A stretch of DNA of 64,000 nucleotides, taken from Variovorax terrae. Its GTDB lineage: Bacteria; Pseudomonadota; Gammaproteobacteria; Burkholderiales; Burkholderiaceae_C. Position 1 is the stretch's first letter; the number at the start of each line of letters is the position of its first letter. The stretch covers positions 310,001 to 374,000 of the forward strand of contig NZ_JALGBI010000001.1 of the NCBI RefSeq assembly GCF_022809125.1, read 5' to 3'. Made by a program: the position numbers and the translations under genes. The notes beneath the pieces were generated by a model, which was not told the DNA's origin, did no database searches, and saw nothing but the letters and a program-made list of their open reading frames with translations. Below are positions 43,408 through 52,367 of this stretch, in pieces.

Positions 43408-43419
43408 GAACGATCGTTC
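43408..43419. promoter_or_regulatory. TetR operator palindrome GAACGATCGTTC
   Basis: It is a perfect 12-base palindrome, lying 12 bases before the ATG of the TetR gene at 43432. The extended form AACGATCGTTCGTTT resembles operators of QacR/FadR-type TetR proteins with AACGA-type half-sites. It most likely mediates autoregulation and control of the downstream acyl-CoA operon. Confidence 0.65.
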
Positions 43420-43431
43420 GTTTTTATTTGC

Positions 43432-44157
43432 ATGAATCCCATGTTTGTCACTGACTTGCCCGTCAAAACCGCCCGTCCCGGCAGCCGGGAAGGCCGGGCC
43501 CTGCAAAAAGGCCAGCAGACCAAGGCCGCCATCGTGGATGCCGCGCTCGGCCTGGCCACCCAGATCGGGCTGGAAGGCCTGAGCATCGGCGCGCTGGCCG
43601 AGGTCACGCAGATGAGCAAGTCGGGCGTGTTCGCCCACTTCGGCTCGCGCGAGGAACTGCAGATCTCCGTCATCCGCGAGTACCACACGCGCTTCGAGGA
43701 CGAGGTGTTCTACCCCGCCATGCAGGCGCCGCGCGGCCTGCCGCGCGTGCGCGCGCTGTTCGGCAACTGGATGAAGCGCACCTCGGTCGAGATCGACTCG
43801 GGCTGCCTCTACATCAGCGGCGCGGTCGAGTTCGACGACCGGCCCGGCCCGGTGCGCGATGCGCTGGCCGGCTCGGTCAAGACCTGGCTGGCCGCCATGC
43901 ACCGCGCGGTGGCCGTGGCCAAGGAGGAGGGGCACCTGCTGCCCGGCACCGACGTGGACCAGATGCTGTTCGAGATCCATGGCCTGATCCTCGCGCTGCA
44001 CTACGAGGCGCGCTTCCTCAAGGCCCCGGGCTCGATCGAGCGCGCCGTGCGGGGCTTCGACAACATCCTGGCCGGCTACGCCGCGCCGTCTTCCACCGCA
44101 GCCGCTTCGCCCGCGAAGCGCACCGTTTCTTCCAAATCCAAAGGCAGCAAGGAGTAA
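43432..44157 (+). CDS. TetR/AcrR family regulator of the fatty-acid degradation operon
   Basis: The 241-residue protein has HTH residues at about 28-75 (KAAIVDAALGLATQIGLEGL, IGALAEVTQMSKSGVFAHFG), then an all-helical domain with SGCLYISGAVEFDDRPGPVR, a landmark of the TetR_C_13-like group. The C-terminus is a basic, Ser/Ala/Lys-rich tail. The ATG at 43432 is chosen because the palindrome at 43408-43419 must lie upstream; ATG 43441 is possible. It is three bases from the acyl-CoA dehydrogenase gene, so the two are co-transcribed. The ligand is probably an acyl-CoA, by context. Confidence 0.9.
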   Translation: MNPMFVTDLPVKTARPGSREGRALQKGQQTKAAIVDAALGLATQIGLEGLSIGALAEVTQMSKSGVFAHFGSREELQISVIREYHTRFEDEVFYPAMQAPRGLPRVRALFGNWMKRTSVEIDSGCLYISGAVEFDDRPGPVRDALAGSVKTWLAAMHRAVAVAKEEGHLLPGTDVDQMLFEIHGLILALHYEARFLKAPGSIERAVRGFDNILAGYAAPSSTAAASPAKRTVSSKSKGSKE

Positions 44158-44160
44158 ATC

Positions 44161-45957
44161 ATGCCCACCTACAACCCGCCCCTGCGCGACATGCAGTTTG
44201 TGATGCACGAGGTGCTCAAGGTCACCGACGAATACAAGCTGATGCCGCGGCATGCCGAGGTCGATGCCGACACCATCAATGCCGTGATCGAAGAGGCCGG
44301 CAAGTTCGCCGCCACGGTGACGTTCCCGCTGAACATCAGCGGCGACGAGACCGGCTGCGCCTACGACCGCGAGACCCACGCCGTCGCCACGCCCCAGGGC
44401 TTCAAGGAGGCCTACGCCCAGTACGTGGAAGGTGGCTGGGCCGCCCTGTCCTGCGATCCCGAGTATGGCGGCCAGGGCCTGCCGCTGGTGCTGAACCAGT
44501 GCCTGTACGAAATGCTCAACAGCGCCAACCAAGCCTGGGCCATGTACCCCGGCCTGTCGCACGGCGCCTACGAGGCCCTGCACGCGCACGGCACGGAAGA
44601 GCAGAAGAAGACCTACCTGCCCAAGCTCACCAGCGGCGAGTGGACCGGCACCATGTGCCTGACCGAGGCGCACTGCGGCACCGACCTGGGCCTGCTGCGC
44701 ACCAAGGCCGAGCCGCAGGGCGACGGCACCTACCGGCTCACCGGCAACAAGATCTTCATCAGCGCCGGCGAGCACGACATGACCGCCAACATCGTGCACC
44801 TGGTGCTGGCGCGCCTGCCGGACGCGCCCAAGGGCAGCAAGGGCATCAGCCTGTTCATCGTGCCCAAGTTCCACGTCAAGGCCGACGGCTCGCTGGGCGA
44901 GCGCAACAGCATCTACTGCGGCGGCCTGGAGCACAAGATGGGCATCCACGGCAACGCCACGGCGCAGATCGTGCTCGACGGCGCGGTGGGCACGCTGGTG
45001 GGCGAGCCCAACAAGGGCCTGGCCGCCATGTTCGTGATGATGAATGCCGCGCGCCTGGGCGTGGGCAACCAGTCGCTGGGCCTCACCGAAGTGGCCTACC
45101 AGAACGCCCTGGCCTATGCCAAGGACCGCCTGCAGATGCGCAGCCTCTCAGGCGTCAAGGCCAAGGACAAGCCGGCGGACCCGATCATCGTGCACCCCGA
45201 CGTGCGCCGCATGCTGCTCACCGCCAAGGCCTACGCCGAGGGCGGCCGCGCGCTGCTGCTGTTCTGCACGCTGCTGATCGACAAGGAACTGAACCATCCC
45301 GACGAGAAGGTGCGCAAGGACAGCGCCGAGCTGGTGGCCCTGCTCACGCCCATCGTCAAGGCCTTCCTGACCGACAACGGCTGGAGCGCCACCACCCAGA
45401 GCCAGCAGGTTTTCGGCGGCCACGGCTTCATCAAGGAATGGGGCATGGAGCAGTTCGTGCGCGATGCGCGCATCAACATGATCTACGAAGGCACCAACGG
45501 CATCCAGGCGCTCGACCTGCTGGGGCGCAAGATCCTGGGCAACAACGGCGCCTCGCTCAAGAAGTTCGGCAAGCTGGTGGCGGCGCTGGTGGAGGAAGAA
45601 GGCGTCAACGAGAAGATGGCCGAGTTCATCAACCCCATCGCCTACCTGGGCGACCAGATGACCAAGTTCACCACCGAGATCGGCTTCAAGGGCCTGCAGA
45701 ACCCTGACGAGGTGGGCGCCGCCGCGGTGGACTACCTGCGCGTGGCCGGCCACCTGGTGTTCGGCTACTTCTGGGCCCGCATGGCGCAGACTGCGCTGCG
45801 CGAGATCGCCGCGGGCAACCCCGATCCGTTCTACCAAGGCAAGCTGCAGACCGCGCGCTTCTACTTCGCCAAGCTGTTCCCCGAAACGGCGACGCTGATG
45901 CGCACGGCCCGCGCGGGCAGCAAGGCGCTGATGGACACGGACGCCGCGCTGGCATGA
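44161..45957 (+). CDS. acyl-CoA dehydrogenase (FadE-type, ~600 aa)
   Basis: The 598-residue flavoprotein has MCLTEAHCGTDLGLLRTKAE (FAD/substrate region), GIHGNATAQIVLDGA, QVFGGHGFIKEWGMEQFVRD and the catalytic base Glu443 in YEGTNGIQALDLLGRK. The extra C-terminal domain (about 470-598) is that of 600-residue bacterial enzymes. It performs the first oxidation of acyl-CoA. Its stop overlaps an ORF leading into the DUF2147 gene. It heads an operon with all later beta-oxidation steps, so it probably feeds that FadN/FadA pair. Chain length is unknown. Confidence 0.95.
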   Translation: MPTYNPPLRDMQFVMHEVLKVTDEYKLMPRHAEVDADTINAVIEEAGKFAATVTFPLNISGDETGCAYDRETHAVATPQGFKEAYAQYVEGGWAALSCDPEYGGQGLPLVLNQCLYEMLNSANQAWAMYPGLSHGAYEALHAHGTEEQKKTYLPKLTSGEWTGTMCLTEAHCGTDLGLLRTKAEPQGDGTYRLTGNKIFISAGEHDMTANIVHLVLARLPDAPKGSKGISLFIVPKFHVKADGSLGERNSIYCGGLEHKMGIHGNATAQIVLDGAVGTLVGEPNKGLAAMFVMMNAARLGVGNQSLGLTEVAYQNALAYAKDRLQMRSLSGVKAKDKPADPIIVHPDVRRMLLTAKAYAEGGRALLLFCTLLIDKELNHPDEKVRKDSAELVALLTPIVKAFLTDNGWSATTQSQQVFGGHGFIKEWGMEQFVRDARINMIYEGTNGIQALDLLGRKILGNNGASLKKFGKLVAALVEEEGVNEKMAEFINPIAYLGDQMTKFTTEIGFKGLQNPDEVGAAAVDYLRVAGHLVFGYFWARMAQTALREIAAGNPDPFYQGKLQTARFYFAKLFPETATLMRTARAGSKALMDTDAALA

Positions 45958-46010
45958 GCCCTGGCGTGGCCGGATCGGTGAATTCAGAGTCAAATCCCAA
46001 GGAGGTCCAC

Positions 46011-46442
46011 ATGCAGCGGTCATTGTTTGCTATCTTTTTTGCAGCACTCGCGATGCCGGTGCTGGCCCAGATGACGCCCGTGGGCCTGTGGCGCAGCATC
46101 GACGACAAGAGCGGCGAGCCCAAGGCCGAGATCCGCATCCGCGACACCGGCAACGGGGTGCTGGCCGGCGTGATCGAGAAGGCGATCGTGCCCTCGCCCG
46201 TGCCCACCTGCGAGCTGTGCACGGACGACCGCAAGGGCAAGCCCAAGCTCGGCATGGAGGTCATCCGCGGCGCCAAGAAGGCCGAAGGCCAGGACGTCTG
46301 GGAGGGCGGCAACATCCTCGACCCCGACAACGGCAAGACCTACACCCTGCGCATGGCCCCGCTGGACGGCGGCGCCAAGCTGCAGGTGCGCGGCTACATC
46401 GGCCCCTTTTTCCGGACCCAGACTTGGGTCCGCGTGCAGTAG
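46011..46442 (+). CDS. DUF2147 family exported protein
   Basis: The 143-residue protein has a signal peptide (MQRSLFAIFFAALAMPVLAQ) cleaved near residue 19 and a mature domain with PVGLWRSIDDKSGEPKAEIR, an internal CELC pair and a GKTYTLRM segment, typical of DUF2147. AAGGAGG lies 6 bases before ATG 46011, which fixes the start. The family is found near lipid-metabolism operons and its role is unknown. A degenerate GCTAT-N7-GCAGC element (46029-46045) falls within the signal-peptide codons. Confidence 0.88.
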   Translation: MQRSLFAIFFAALAMPVLAQMTPVGLWRSIDDKSGEPKAEIRIRDTGNGVLAGVIEKAIVPSPVPTCELCTDDRKGKPKLGMEVIRGAKKAEGQDVWEGGNILDPDNGKTYTLRMAPLDGGAKLQVRGYIGPFFRTQTWVRVQ

Positions 46443-46457
46443 ACAAGGAACACATCA

Positions 46458-48857
46458 ATGTCACGTTTCCAGGTAAAGAAAGTCGCCGTGCTCGGCGCAG
46501 GCGTGATGGGCGCGCAGATAGCTGCCCACCTCGTCAACGTCAAGGTGCCGGTGGTGCTGTTCGACCTGCCGGCCAAGGACGGTTCCAAAAATGGCATTGT
46601 TATCAAAGCCATTGACGGCCTCAAGAAACTCAAGCCCGCCCCGCTGGGCGTGGCCGAGGACGCGGCCCTGATCGGCCAGGCCAACTACGAGGAGCATCTG
46701 GAGCAGCTGAGGGATTGCGACCTCATCATCGAGGCCATCGCCGAGCGTATGGACTGGAAGCTCGATCTGTACAAGAAGATCGCGCCCTTCATCGCGCCGC
46801 ATGCCATCGTCGCCTCCAACACCTCGGGCCTGAGCATCACCAAGCTGAGCGAGGCGCTGCCTGAGGAAATCAAACCGCGCTTCTGCGGTATCCACTTCTT
46901 CAACCCGCCGCGCTACATGTACCTGGTGGAGCTGATCGCCACGCCCACCACCGAGCCGCAGATCCTGGACGACCTGGAGACCTTCGTCACCAGCGGCCTG
47001 GGCAAGGGCGTGGTGCGCGCCAAGGACACGCCCAACTTCATCGCCAACCGCGTCGGCATCGCCGGCATGCTGGCCACGATGAAGGAAGTGGAGAACTTCG
47101 GCCTGAGCTACGACGTGGTGGACGACCTCACGGGCAAGAAGCTCGGCCGCGCCAGCTCCGGCACCTTCCGCACCGCCGACGTGGTGGGCCTGGACACCAT
47201 GGCTCATGTCATCAAGACGCTGCAGGACAACCTCGACGAGAAAAGCGACCCGTTCTACGCGAGCTTCGGCACGCCCGAAGTGCTCAAGACCCTGCTGGAG
47301 ATGGGCAACCTGGGCCAGAAGACCAAGGCCGGCTTCTACAAGAAGGTCGGCCGCGACGTGCTGCGCTTCGACCTGGCCGAGAAGGACTACGTGCCCGGCG
47401 GCCAGAAGGCCGACGAGGTCTATGCCCGCATGCTCAAGAAGCCCGCCGGCCAGCGCCTGAAGCTGCTGCGCGAGAGCGAGGGCGCGCAGGGCCGCTTCCT
47501 CTGGGCCATCCTGCGCAACAGCTTCCACTACGCTGCCGTGCACCTGGGCGACATCGCCGAGACCGCGCGCGACGTGGACTTCGCCATGCGCTGGGGCTTC
47601 GGCATGAAGCAGGGCCCGTTCGAGCTGTGGCAGGAGGCCGGCTGGCTCGAGGTGGCGACGATGATCCAGGAGGACATTGCCGCGGGCAAGGCATTGAGCA
47701 GCGCACCGCTGCCCGAGTGGGTGTTCAAGGGCCCGGTGGCCGAGGCCGGCGGCGTACACACGCCCCAGGGCTCGTGGAACCCCACGGCGGGCCGCTTCGA
47801 GGCGCGCCGTGTGCTGCCGGTCTACGAACGCCAGCATTTCCCGGAGAACGTGCTGGGCAGCCAGGCGCCCGACTTCCGCAGCGCGGGCAAGACCGTGCAC
47901 GAGGATGACGCCGTCCGCCTGTGGACGCTGGACGATGAAGTGCTGATCGCCAGCATCAAGACCAAGATGCACGCCATCAGCCCCGATGTCTGCGAGGGCC
48001 TGACCTTGGCCGTGGAAACGGCCGAGAAGGACTACCAGGGCCTGGTGGTCTGGTCGGGCGACGAGCCGTTCTCGGTCGGCGCCGACCTGCAGGCCATCCT
48101 GCCGGCCTTCATGGTGGTGGGTGTGAGCGCGGTGGAGGACGCCGAGGGCTTCATGCAGGCCACCATGCTCAGGCTGCGCTACGCCAGCGTGCCGGTGGTT
48201 TCGGCCATCCGCGGCATGGCGCTGGGCGGCGGCTGCGAGCTAGCGGTGTATTCCGCGCGCCGCGTGGTGGCCATGGAAAGCTACATCGGCCTGGTGGAAG
48301 TCGGCGTGGGCCTGGTGCCCGGCGCCGGCGGCCTGACCTACATCGCGCGCCGCGCCGCCGAGAATTCGGCCGCGTCCACCGACCGCGACCTGCTCAAGTT
48401 CGTGACCGAGGGCTTCACCGCCGCGGCCATGGCCAAGGTCGGCACCAGTGCGCTGGAAAGCCGCAAGCTCGGCTATCTGCTGGACAGCGACATCATCGTG
48501 CCGAACAAGGACGAGCTGCTGTTCGTCGCCCTGAACGAGGCCAAGGCCCTGTTCCGCGCCGGCTACCGCGCGCCGCACAAGCGCCAGTTCCCGGTGGGCG
48601 GGCGCAGCGCCAAGGCCACCATCCAGGGTCAACTGGTCAACATGCGCGACGGCGGCTTCATCAGCGCGCACGACTTCCACATCGCCAGCCTGATCGCCAA
48701 CGTGGTCGCGGGCGGCGACGTGGACGCCAACACCCTGGTGAGCGAGGAATACCTCATGACGCTGGAGCGCCGCGCCTTTTGCGAGCTGGTGCAGCACCCC
48801 AGGACCCAGGAGCGCATCCTGGGCATGCTCAACACCGGCAAGCCGGTGCGCAACTGA
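46458..48857 (+). CDS. 3-hydroxyacyl-CoA dehydrogenase / enoyl-CoA hydratase (FadN-order multifunctional protein)
   Basis: The 799-residue protein has the dehydrogenase first: KVAVLGAGVMGAQIAAHL (NAD site), SNTSGLSITKLSEAL and FCGIHFFNPPRYMYLVELIA, with a second dehydrogenase C-domain. The crotonase domain follows from about residue 510 (VVWSGDEPFSVGADLQ, RGMALGGGCELAVYSARRVV, LVPGAGGLTYIARRA). This order is that of FadN, opposite to E. coli FadB. It carries out hydration and second oxidation in beta-oxidation. It is 15 bases after the DUF2147 gene and overlaps the next start codon by one base. Confidence 0.95.
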   Translation: MSRFQVKKVAVLGAGVMGAQIAAHLVNVKVPVVLFDLPAKDGSKNGIVIKAIDGLKKLKPAPLGVAEDAALIGQANYEEHLEQLRDCDLIIEAIAERMDWKLDLYKKIAPFIAPHAIVASNTSGLSITKLSEALPEEIKPRFCGIHFFNPPRYMYLVELIATPTTEPQILDDLETFVTSGLGKGVVRAKDTPNFIANRVGIAGMLATMKEVENFGLSYDVVDDLTGKKLGRASSGTFRTADVVGLDTMAHVIKTLQDNLDEKSDPFYASFGTPEVLKTLLEMGNLGQKTKAGFYKKVGRDVLRFDLAEKDYVPGGQKADEVYARMLKKPAGQRLKLLRESEGAQGRFLWAILRNSFHYAAVHLGDIAETARDVDFAMRWGFGMKQGPFELWQEAGWLEVATMIQEDIAAGKALSSAPLPEWVFKGPVAEAGGVHTPQGSWNPTAGRFEARRVLPVYERQHFPENVLGSQAPDFRSAGKTVHEDDAVRLWTLDDEVLIASIKTKMHAISPDVCEGLTLAVETAEKDYQGLVVWSGDEPFSVGADLQAILPAFMVVGVSAVEDAEGFMQATMLRLRYASVPVVSAIRGMALGGGCELAVYSARRVVAMESYIGLVEVGVGLVPGAGGLTYIARRAAENSAASTDRDLLKFVTEGFTAAAMAKVGTSALESRKLGYLLDSDIIVPNKDELLFVALNEAKALFRAGYRAPHKRQFPVGGRSAKATIQGQLVNMRDGGFISAHDFHIASLIANVVAGGDVDANTLVSEEYLMTLERRAFCELVQHPRTQERILGMLNTGKPVRN

Positions 48858-48871
48858 TGCCGGGGACCGCC

Positions 48872-49372
48872 ATGTCCGAGCCGAACGACCTGCAACGCCA
48901 GCTCGCGCAGCTCGACGAAGTGCCGGCGCTGTTCCGGTCCTGGTACCGCAACGTGGTGCTGCGCCGCTCGGTGCCGTTCGCGCGCACGGCCGGCGTGAAG
49001 TTCGTGGCGCTCACGCCCGAACGCGTGGAAGCGAGCCTGGACGACGAACCCCGCGTGCACAACCAGAGCCGCGACCTGCATGTCTCGGCCATCCACCTGC
49101 TGGCCGAGACGGCCACGCGCCTGGCGGTGGGCCTGAACGTGCGCGACGGCAGCATCCCGCTGCTGCGCTCGTCCCGCCTGGTGTTCCGCCAGCGTGCCAC
49201 GGGCGAAGTCCGGGCCGTGGCGCAGCTCAACCCGGCGCAGCGCGCCGAGCTGCAAACCCTGGAGCAGGGCGAGGTGAACGTGGCGGTGACCCTCACCGAT
49301 GCCACCGGCGCCAGCCCGCTCGATTGTGAATTCATCTGGGCCTGGACGCCGTCCGGCCCGCGCAAGAACTGA
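48872..49372 (+). CDS. hotdog-fold (DUF4442/PaaI-type) thioesterase-like protein
   Basis: The 166-residue protein has the hotdog features VEASLDDEPRVHNQSRDLHV and a central helix beginning SAIHLLAETATRLAVGLN, as in PaaI/DUF4442 thioesterases. It probably hydrolyses an acyl-CoA. I place the start at 48872 (MSEPNDLQ); ATG 48857 overlaps the FadN stop as TGATG and is an equal alternative. It lies 11 bases before the thiolase gene and is part of the operon. Confidence 0.75.
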   Translation: MSEPNDLQRQLAQLDEVPALFRSWYRNVVLRRSVPFARTAGVKFVALTPERVEASLDDEPRVHNQSRDLHVSAIHLLAETATRLAVGLNVRDGSIPLLRSSRLVFRQRATGEVRAVAQLNPAQRAELQTLEQGEVNVAVTLTDATGASPLDCEFIWAWTPSGPRKN

Positions 49373-49383
49373 AAGGATTGATC

Positions 49384-50583
49384 ATGGCCAAACAAGTCCA
49401 GGAAGCCTACATCGTGGCCGCCACGCGCACGCCGATCGGCCGTTCGCACCGCGGCGTCTTCCGCAACATGCGGCCCGACGACCTGCTCGCCACCACCCTC
49501 CAGGCCGCAATGGCCCAGGTGCCGGGGCTGGACCCCAAGGCCATCGAGGACATCATCTGCGGCTGCGCGATTCCCGAGGGCGCGCAGGGCCTGAACGTGG
49601 CGCGCATCGGCGCCATCCTGGCCGGCCTGCCCAACAGCATCGGCGGCATCACCGTCAACCGCTTCTGCGCCTCCGGCCTGTCGGCGGTGCAGATGGCGGC
49701 CGACCGCATCCGCGTGGGCGAGGCCGACGTGATGATCGCCGCCGGCACCGAGAGCATGAGCATGGTGCCGATGATGGGCAATTCGCCCTCGCTGTCGCCC
49801 AGCATCTTCGAGCGCGAGGGCGACGTGGGCATCGCCTACGGCATGGGCCTGACCGCCGAGAAGGTGGCGGCCCAGTGGAAGGTCAGCCGCGAGGCGCAGG
49901 ACGAGTTCGCCTACCAGTCGCACATGAAGGCGCTGGCCGCGATGAAGGCCGGCGACTTCGCCGCCGAGATCACGCCGGTGCAGGCCACCGACCGCACGGC
50001 CGACCTGGACAGCGGCGAGCCCATCGTCAAGACCCGCACCGTGAGCCTGGACGAGGGCGCGCGCCCCGACACCACGGTGGAAGGCCTGGCCAAGCTGCGC
50101 GCCGTGTTCGCCGCGCGCGGCTCGGTCACCGCCGGCAACAGCTCGCAGACCTCCGACGGCGCCGGCGCGCTGATCCTGGCCAGCGAGAAGGCCGTGCAGC
50201 AGTTCGGCCTCAAGCCGCTGGCGCGCTTCGTGAGCTTTGCCTCCAAGGGCGTGCCGCCGCACATCATGGGCATCGGCCCGATCGAGGCCATTCCCGCCGC
50301 GCTGCGCTACGCCGGCCTGAAGCAGGACGACATCGACTGGATCGAACTCAACGAGGCCTTCGCCGCGCAGTCGCTGGCCGTCATCAACACGCTGGGCCTG
50401 GACCCGGCCAAGGTCAACCCGATGGGCGGCGCCATCGCGCTGGGCCATCCGCTGGGCGCCACCGGCGCCATCCGCTCGGCCACCGTGATCCACGCGCTGC
50501 AGCGCAAGCAGCTCAAGTACGGCATGGTGACCATGTGCGTGGGCATGGGCCAGGGCGCCGCGGGGATTTTCGAGCGCGTTTGA
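49384..50583 (+). CDS. fadA: acetyl-CoA C-acyltransferase (thiolase, FadA type)
   Basis: The 399-residue protein starts MAKQVQEAYIVAATRTPIGR and contains the thiolase triad: Cys95 in NRFCASGLSAVQ, His355 in GHPLGATGA and Cys385 in TMCVGMGQGAAG. It cleaves 3-ketoacyl-CoA to acetyl-CoA and a shortened acyl-CoA. ATG 49384 was preferred over an upstream TTG; AAAGG lies 8 bases before it. With FadN and the acyl-CoA dehydrogenase it completes one beta-oxidation cycle. Confidence 0.95.
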   Translation: MAKQVQEAYIVAATRTPIGRSHRGVFRNMRPDDLLATTLQAAMAQVPGLDPKAIEDIICGCAIPEGAQGLNVARIGAILAGLPNSIGGITVNRFCASGLSAVQMAADRIRVGEADVMIAAGTESMSMVPMMGNSPSLSPSIFEREGDVGIAYGMGLTAEKVAAQWKVSREAQDEFAYQSHMKALAAMKAGDFAAEITPVQATDRTADLDSGEPIVKTRTVSLDEGARPDTTVEGLAKLRAVFAARGSVTAGNSSQTSDGAGALILASEKAVQQFGLKPLARFVSFASKGVPPHIMGIGPIEAIPAALRYAGLKQDDIDWIELNEAFAAQSLAVINTLGLDPAKVNPMGGAIALGHPLGATGAIRSATVIHALQRKQLKYGMVTMCVGMGQGAAGIFERV

Positions 50584-50633
50584 TTCAACCGGAGCAAGAC
50601 CGCCGCAGAGCGGTCCTTTCACTGGAGACGGGT

Positions 50634-51524
50634 ATGCACAAGTACTTCATCGATGCCCACGGCGTGCAACTGGCCGTGCGCACCTATGAGCCCGTGGGGC
50701 CCGCCCGCGCCAGCATCGTGATCGGCGGCGCCATGGGCGTGCGCCAGGATTTCTACACGCCGTTCGCGCAATGGCTGGCGGCGCAGGGCTTTCGCGTCAC
50801 CAGCTTCGACTACCGCGGCTCGGGCGACTCGCTGCCCGACACGCCCGGCGGCACGCTGCGCGGCTTCAAGGCCGACCTGCACGACTGGACGCGCGACTAC
50901 GAGGCGGTTATCGACGCCGCCTGGGCCGCGCTGCCGGGCGAGCCGCTGTACCTGCTGGGCCATAGCCTGGGCGCGCAGCTGCCCGGCCTGCTGCGCAATC
51001 AGAACAAGGTGGACGGCCTGCTGAGCATCGCCGCGGGCAGCGGCTACTGGCGCGACAATGCGCCCCAGCTCAGGCGCACGGTGCCGTACTTCTGGCATGT
51101 GCTGGTGCCCTTGGCCACCTGGCTGTGCGGCTACTTTCCCGGCCGCCGCCTGCGCAAGGTGGGCGACCTGCCGGCCGGCGTGATCCTGCAATGGCGCAAA
51201 TGGTGCCTGGACCCGCTGTACAGCCTGGGCGCGGGGGGCGAGGCCGCACGGCGCAGCTACGGTGCGGTGAAGTTTCCGGTGCTGGCGCTGTCCATCACCG
51301 ACGACGAGCTGATGACGCTGCGCGGCACGAACACGCTGGTCGATTTCTATGCCAATGCGCCGCGCAAGGTGGAGCGCATCGCGCCTGCCGAGGTGCCGAC
51401 GCGGCGCATCGGCCACTTCGGCTTCTTTCGCGAGCAGTTCAGCCAGAGCCTGTGGCCGCGTGCGATCGCGGCCCTCGACTCGCTGCATCTGCTGCCCGCC
51501 GGCGTCGCGCAGACGACTGTCTGA
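50634..51524 (+). CDS. alpha/beta hydrolase family protein
   Basis: The 296-residue protein has SIVIGGAMGVRQDFYTPFAQ (oxyanion region), FDYRGSGDSLPD and the nucleophile elbow LLGHSLGAQL (GHSLG), plus SITDDELM acid region and a late His (RIGHFGFF). The hydrolase is cytosolic. The ATG at 50634 has GGAG 7 bases upstream. An acyl-CoA or lipase role is likely from its operon, but the substrate is not established. Confidence 0.85.
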   Translation: MHKYFIDAHGVQLAVRTYEPVGPARASIVIGGAMGVRQDFYTPFAQWLAAQGFRVTSFDYRGSGDSLPDTPGGTLRGFKADLHDWTRDYEAVIDAAWAALPGEPLYLLGHSLGAQLPGLLRNQNKVDGLLSIAAGSGYWRDNAPQLRRTVPYFWHVLVPLATWLCGYFPGRRLRKVGDLPAGVILQWRKWCLDPLYSLGAGGEAARRSYGAVKFPVLALSITDDELMTLRGTNTLVDFYANAPRKVERIAPAEVPTRRIGHFGFFREQFSQSLWPRAIAALDSLHLLPAGVAQTTV

Positions 51525-51553
51525 GCCCCGGCCCTGATTCACACTTGGACACC

Positions 51554-52363
51554 ATGAGCGCACATCCCTTCGACCAGGCCATTGCGCTGGCGGCCCAGCC
51601 CGACGGCAACTGGCTCGGCCACACCAGCGCCGCCTACGCCAACATGGTCGGCCCCTTCGGCGGCGTCACCGCGGCACAGGCGCTGAACGCGGTGCTGCAA
51701 CACCCGCAGCGCCTGGGCGAACCGGTGGCGTTGACGGTGAACTTCGCCGCGGCGCTGGCTGACGGCCCGTTCACGGTCGAGGCCCGGCCCGCGCGCACCA
51801 ACCGCTCGACCCAGCATTGGATCATCGAGATGCGCCAGGACGGCCAGACCGTGCTCACCGCCACCGCCTTCACTGCGCTGCGCCGCGACACCTGGAGCGC
51901 CGACGACGAACCCATGCCCCAGGTGCCGGGTCCGGCCGAGACGCGCCGTGCCGACATGCGCAACGGCCGCGTGGAGTGGGTCAAGCGCTACGACCTGCGC
52001 TTCGTGCACGGCTTCTTTCCGCCCGAATGGGACGGCACCGAGCGCGACAGCCTCACGCAACTGTGGGTGCGCGACGAGCCGCCGCGCCCGCTGGACTTCG
52101 CCTCGCTCACGGCCTTGTCGGACGTGTTCTTTCCGCGCCTGTGGCGCCGCCGCGCCAGCATGGTGCCGATCGGCACCGTGTCCATGACCATCTATTTCCA
52201 CGCCGATGCGGCGCAGCTGCAGGCCACGGGCACCAGCCATCTGCTGGGCCAGGCCCGGGCGCAGGCCTTTCGAAACGGCTTTTTCGACCAGACCGCGCAG
52301 CTGTGGAACGAGGCCGGCGAACTGCTGGTGACGACCCATCAGGTGGTCTATTACAAGGAGTGA
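51554..52363 (+). CDS. acyl-CoA thioesterase (TesB-like double hotdog)
   Basis: The 269-residue protein shows the N-terminal hotdog (MVGPFGGVTAAQALNAVLQH, ALTVNFAAALADGPFTVEA) and the C-terminal hotdog (VPIGTVSMTIYFHADAAQLQ, VVYYKE). This is the TesB/thioesterase II architecture, although the catalytic Asp-Gln-Thr residues are not confidently located. It probably releases fatty acid from acyl-CoA when the pathway is overloaded. ATG 51554 follows the hydrolase stop by 29 bases; SDR starts 4 bases after its stop. Confidence 0.85.
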   Translation: MSAHPFDQAIALAAQPDGNWLGHTSAAYANMVGPFGGVTAAQALNAVLQHPQRLGEPVALTVNFAAALADGPFTVEARPARTNRSTQHWIIEMRQDGQTVLTATAFTALRRDTWSADDEPMPQVPGPAETRRADMRNGRVEWVKRYDLRFVHGFFPPEWDGTERDSLTQLWVRDEPPRPLDFASLTALSDVFFPRLWRRRASMVPIGTVSMTIYFHADAAQLQATGTSHLLGQARAQAFRNGFFDQTAQLWNEAGELLVTTHQVVYYKE

Positions 52364-52367
52364 GACC

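Noticed and set aside
49299..51524. 741-residue open frame joining thiolase region and hydrolase
   Set aside because: Its first two thirds are the +1 frame shadow of the thiolase; only the last 296 residues from ATG 50634 with a ribosome site are a real protein.
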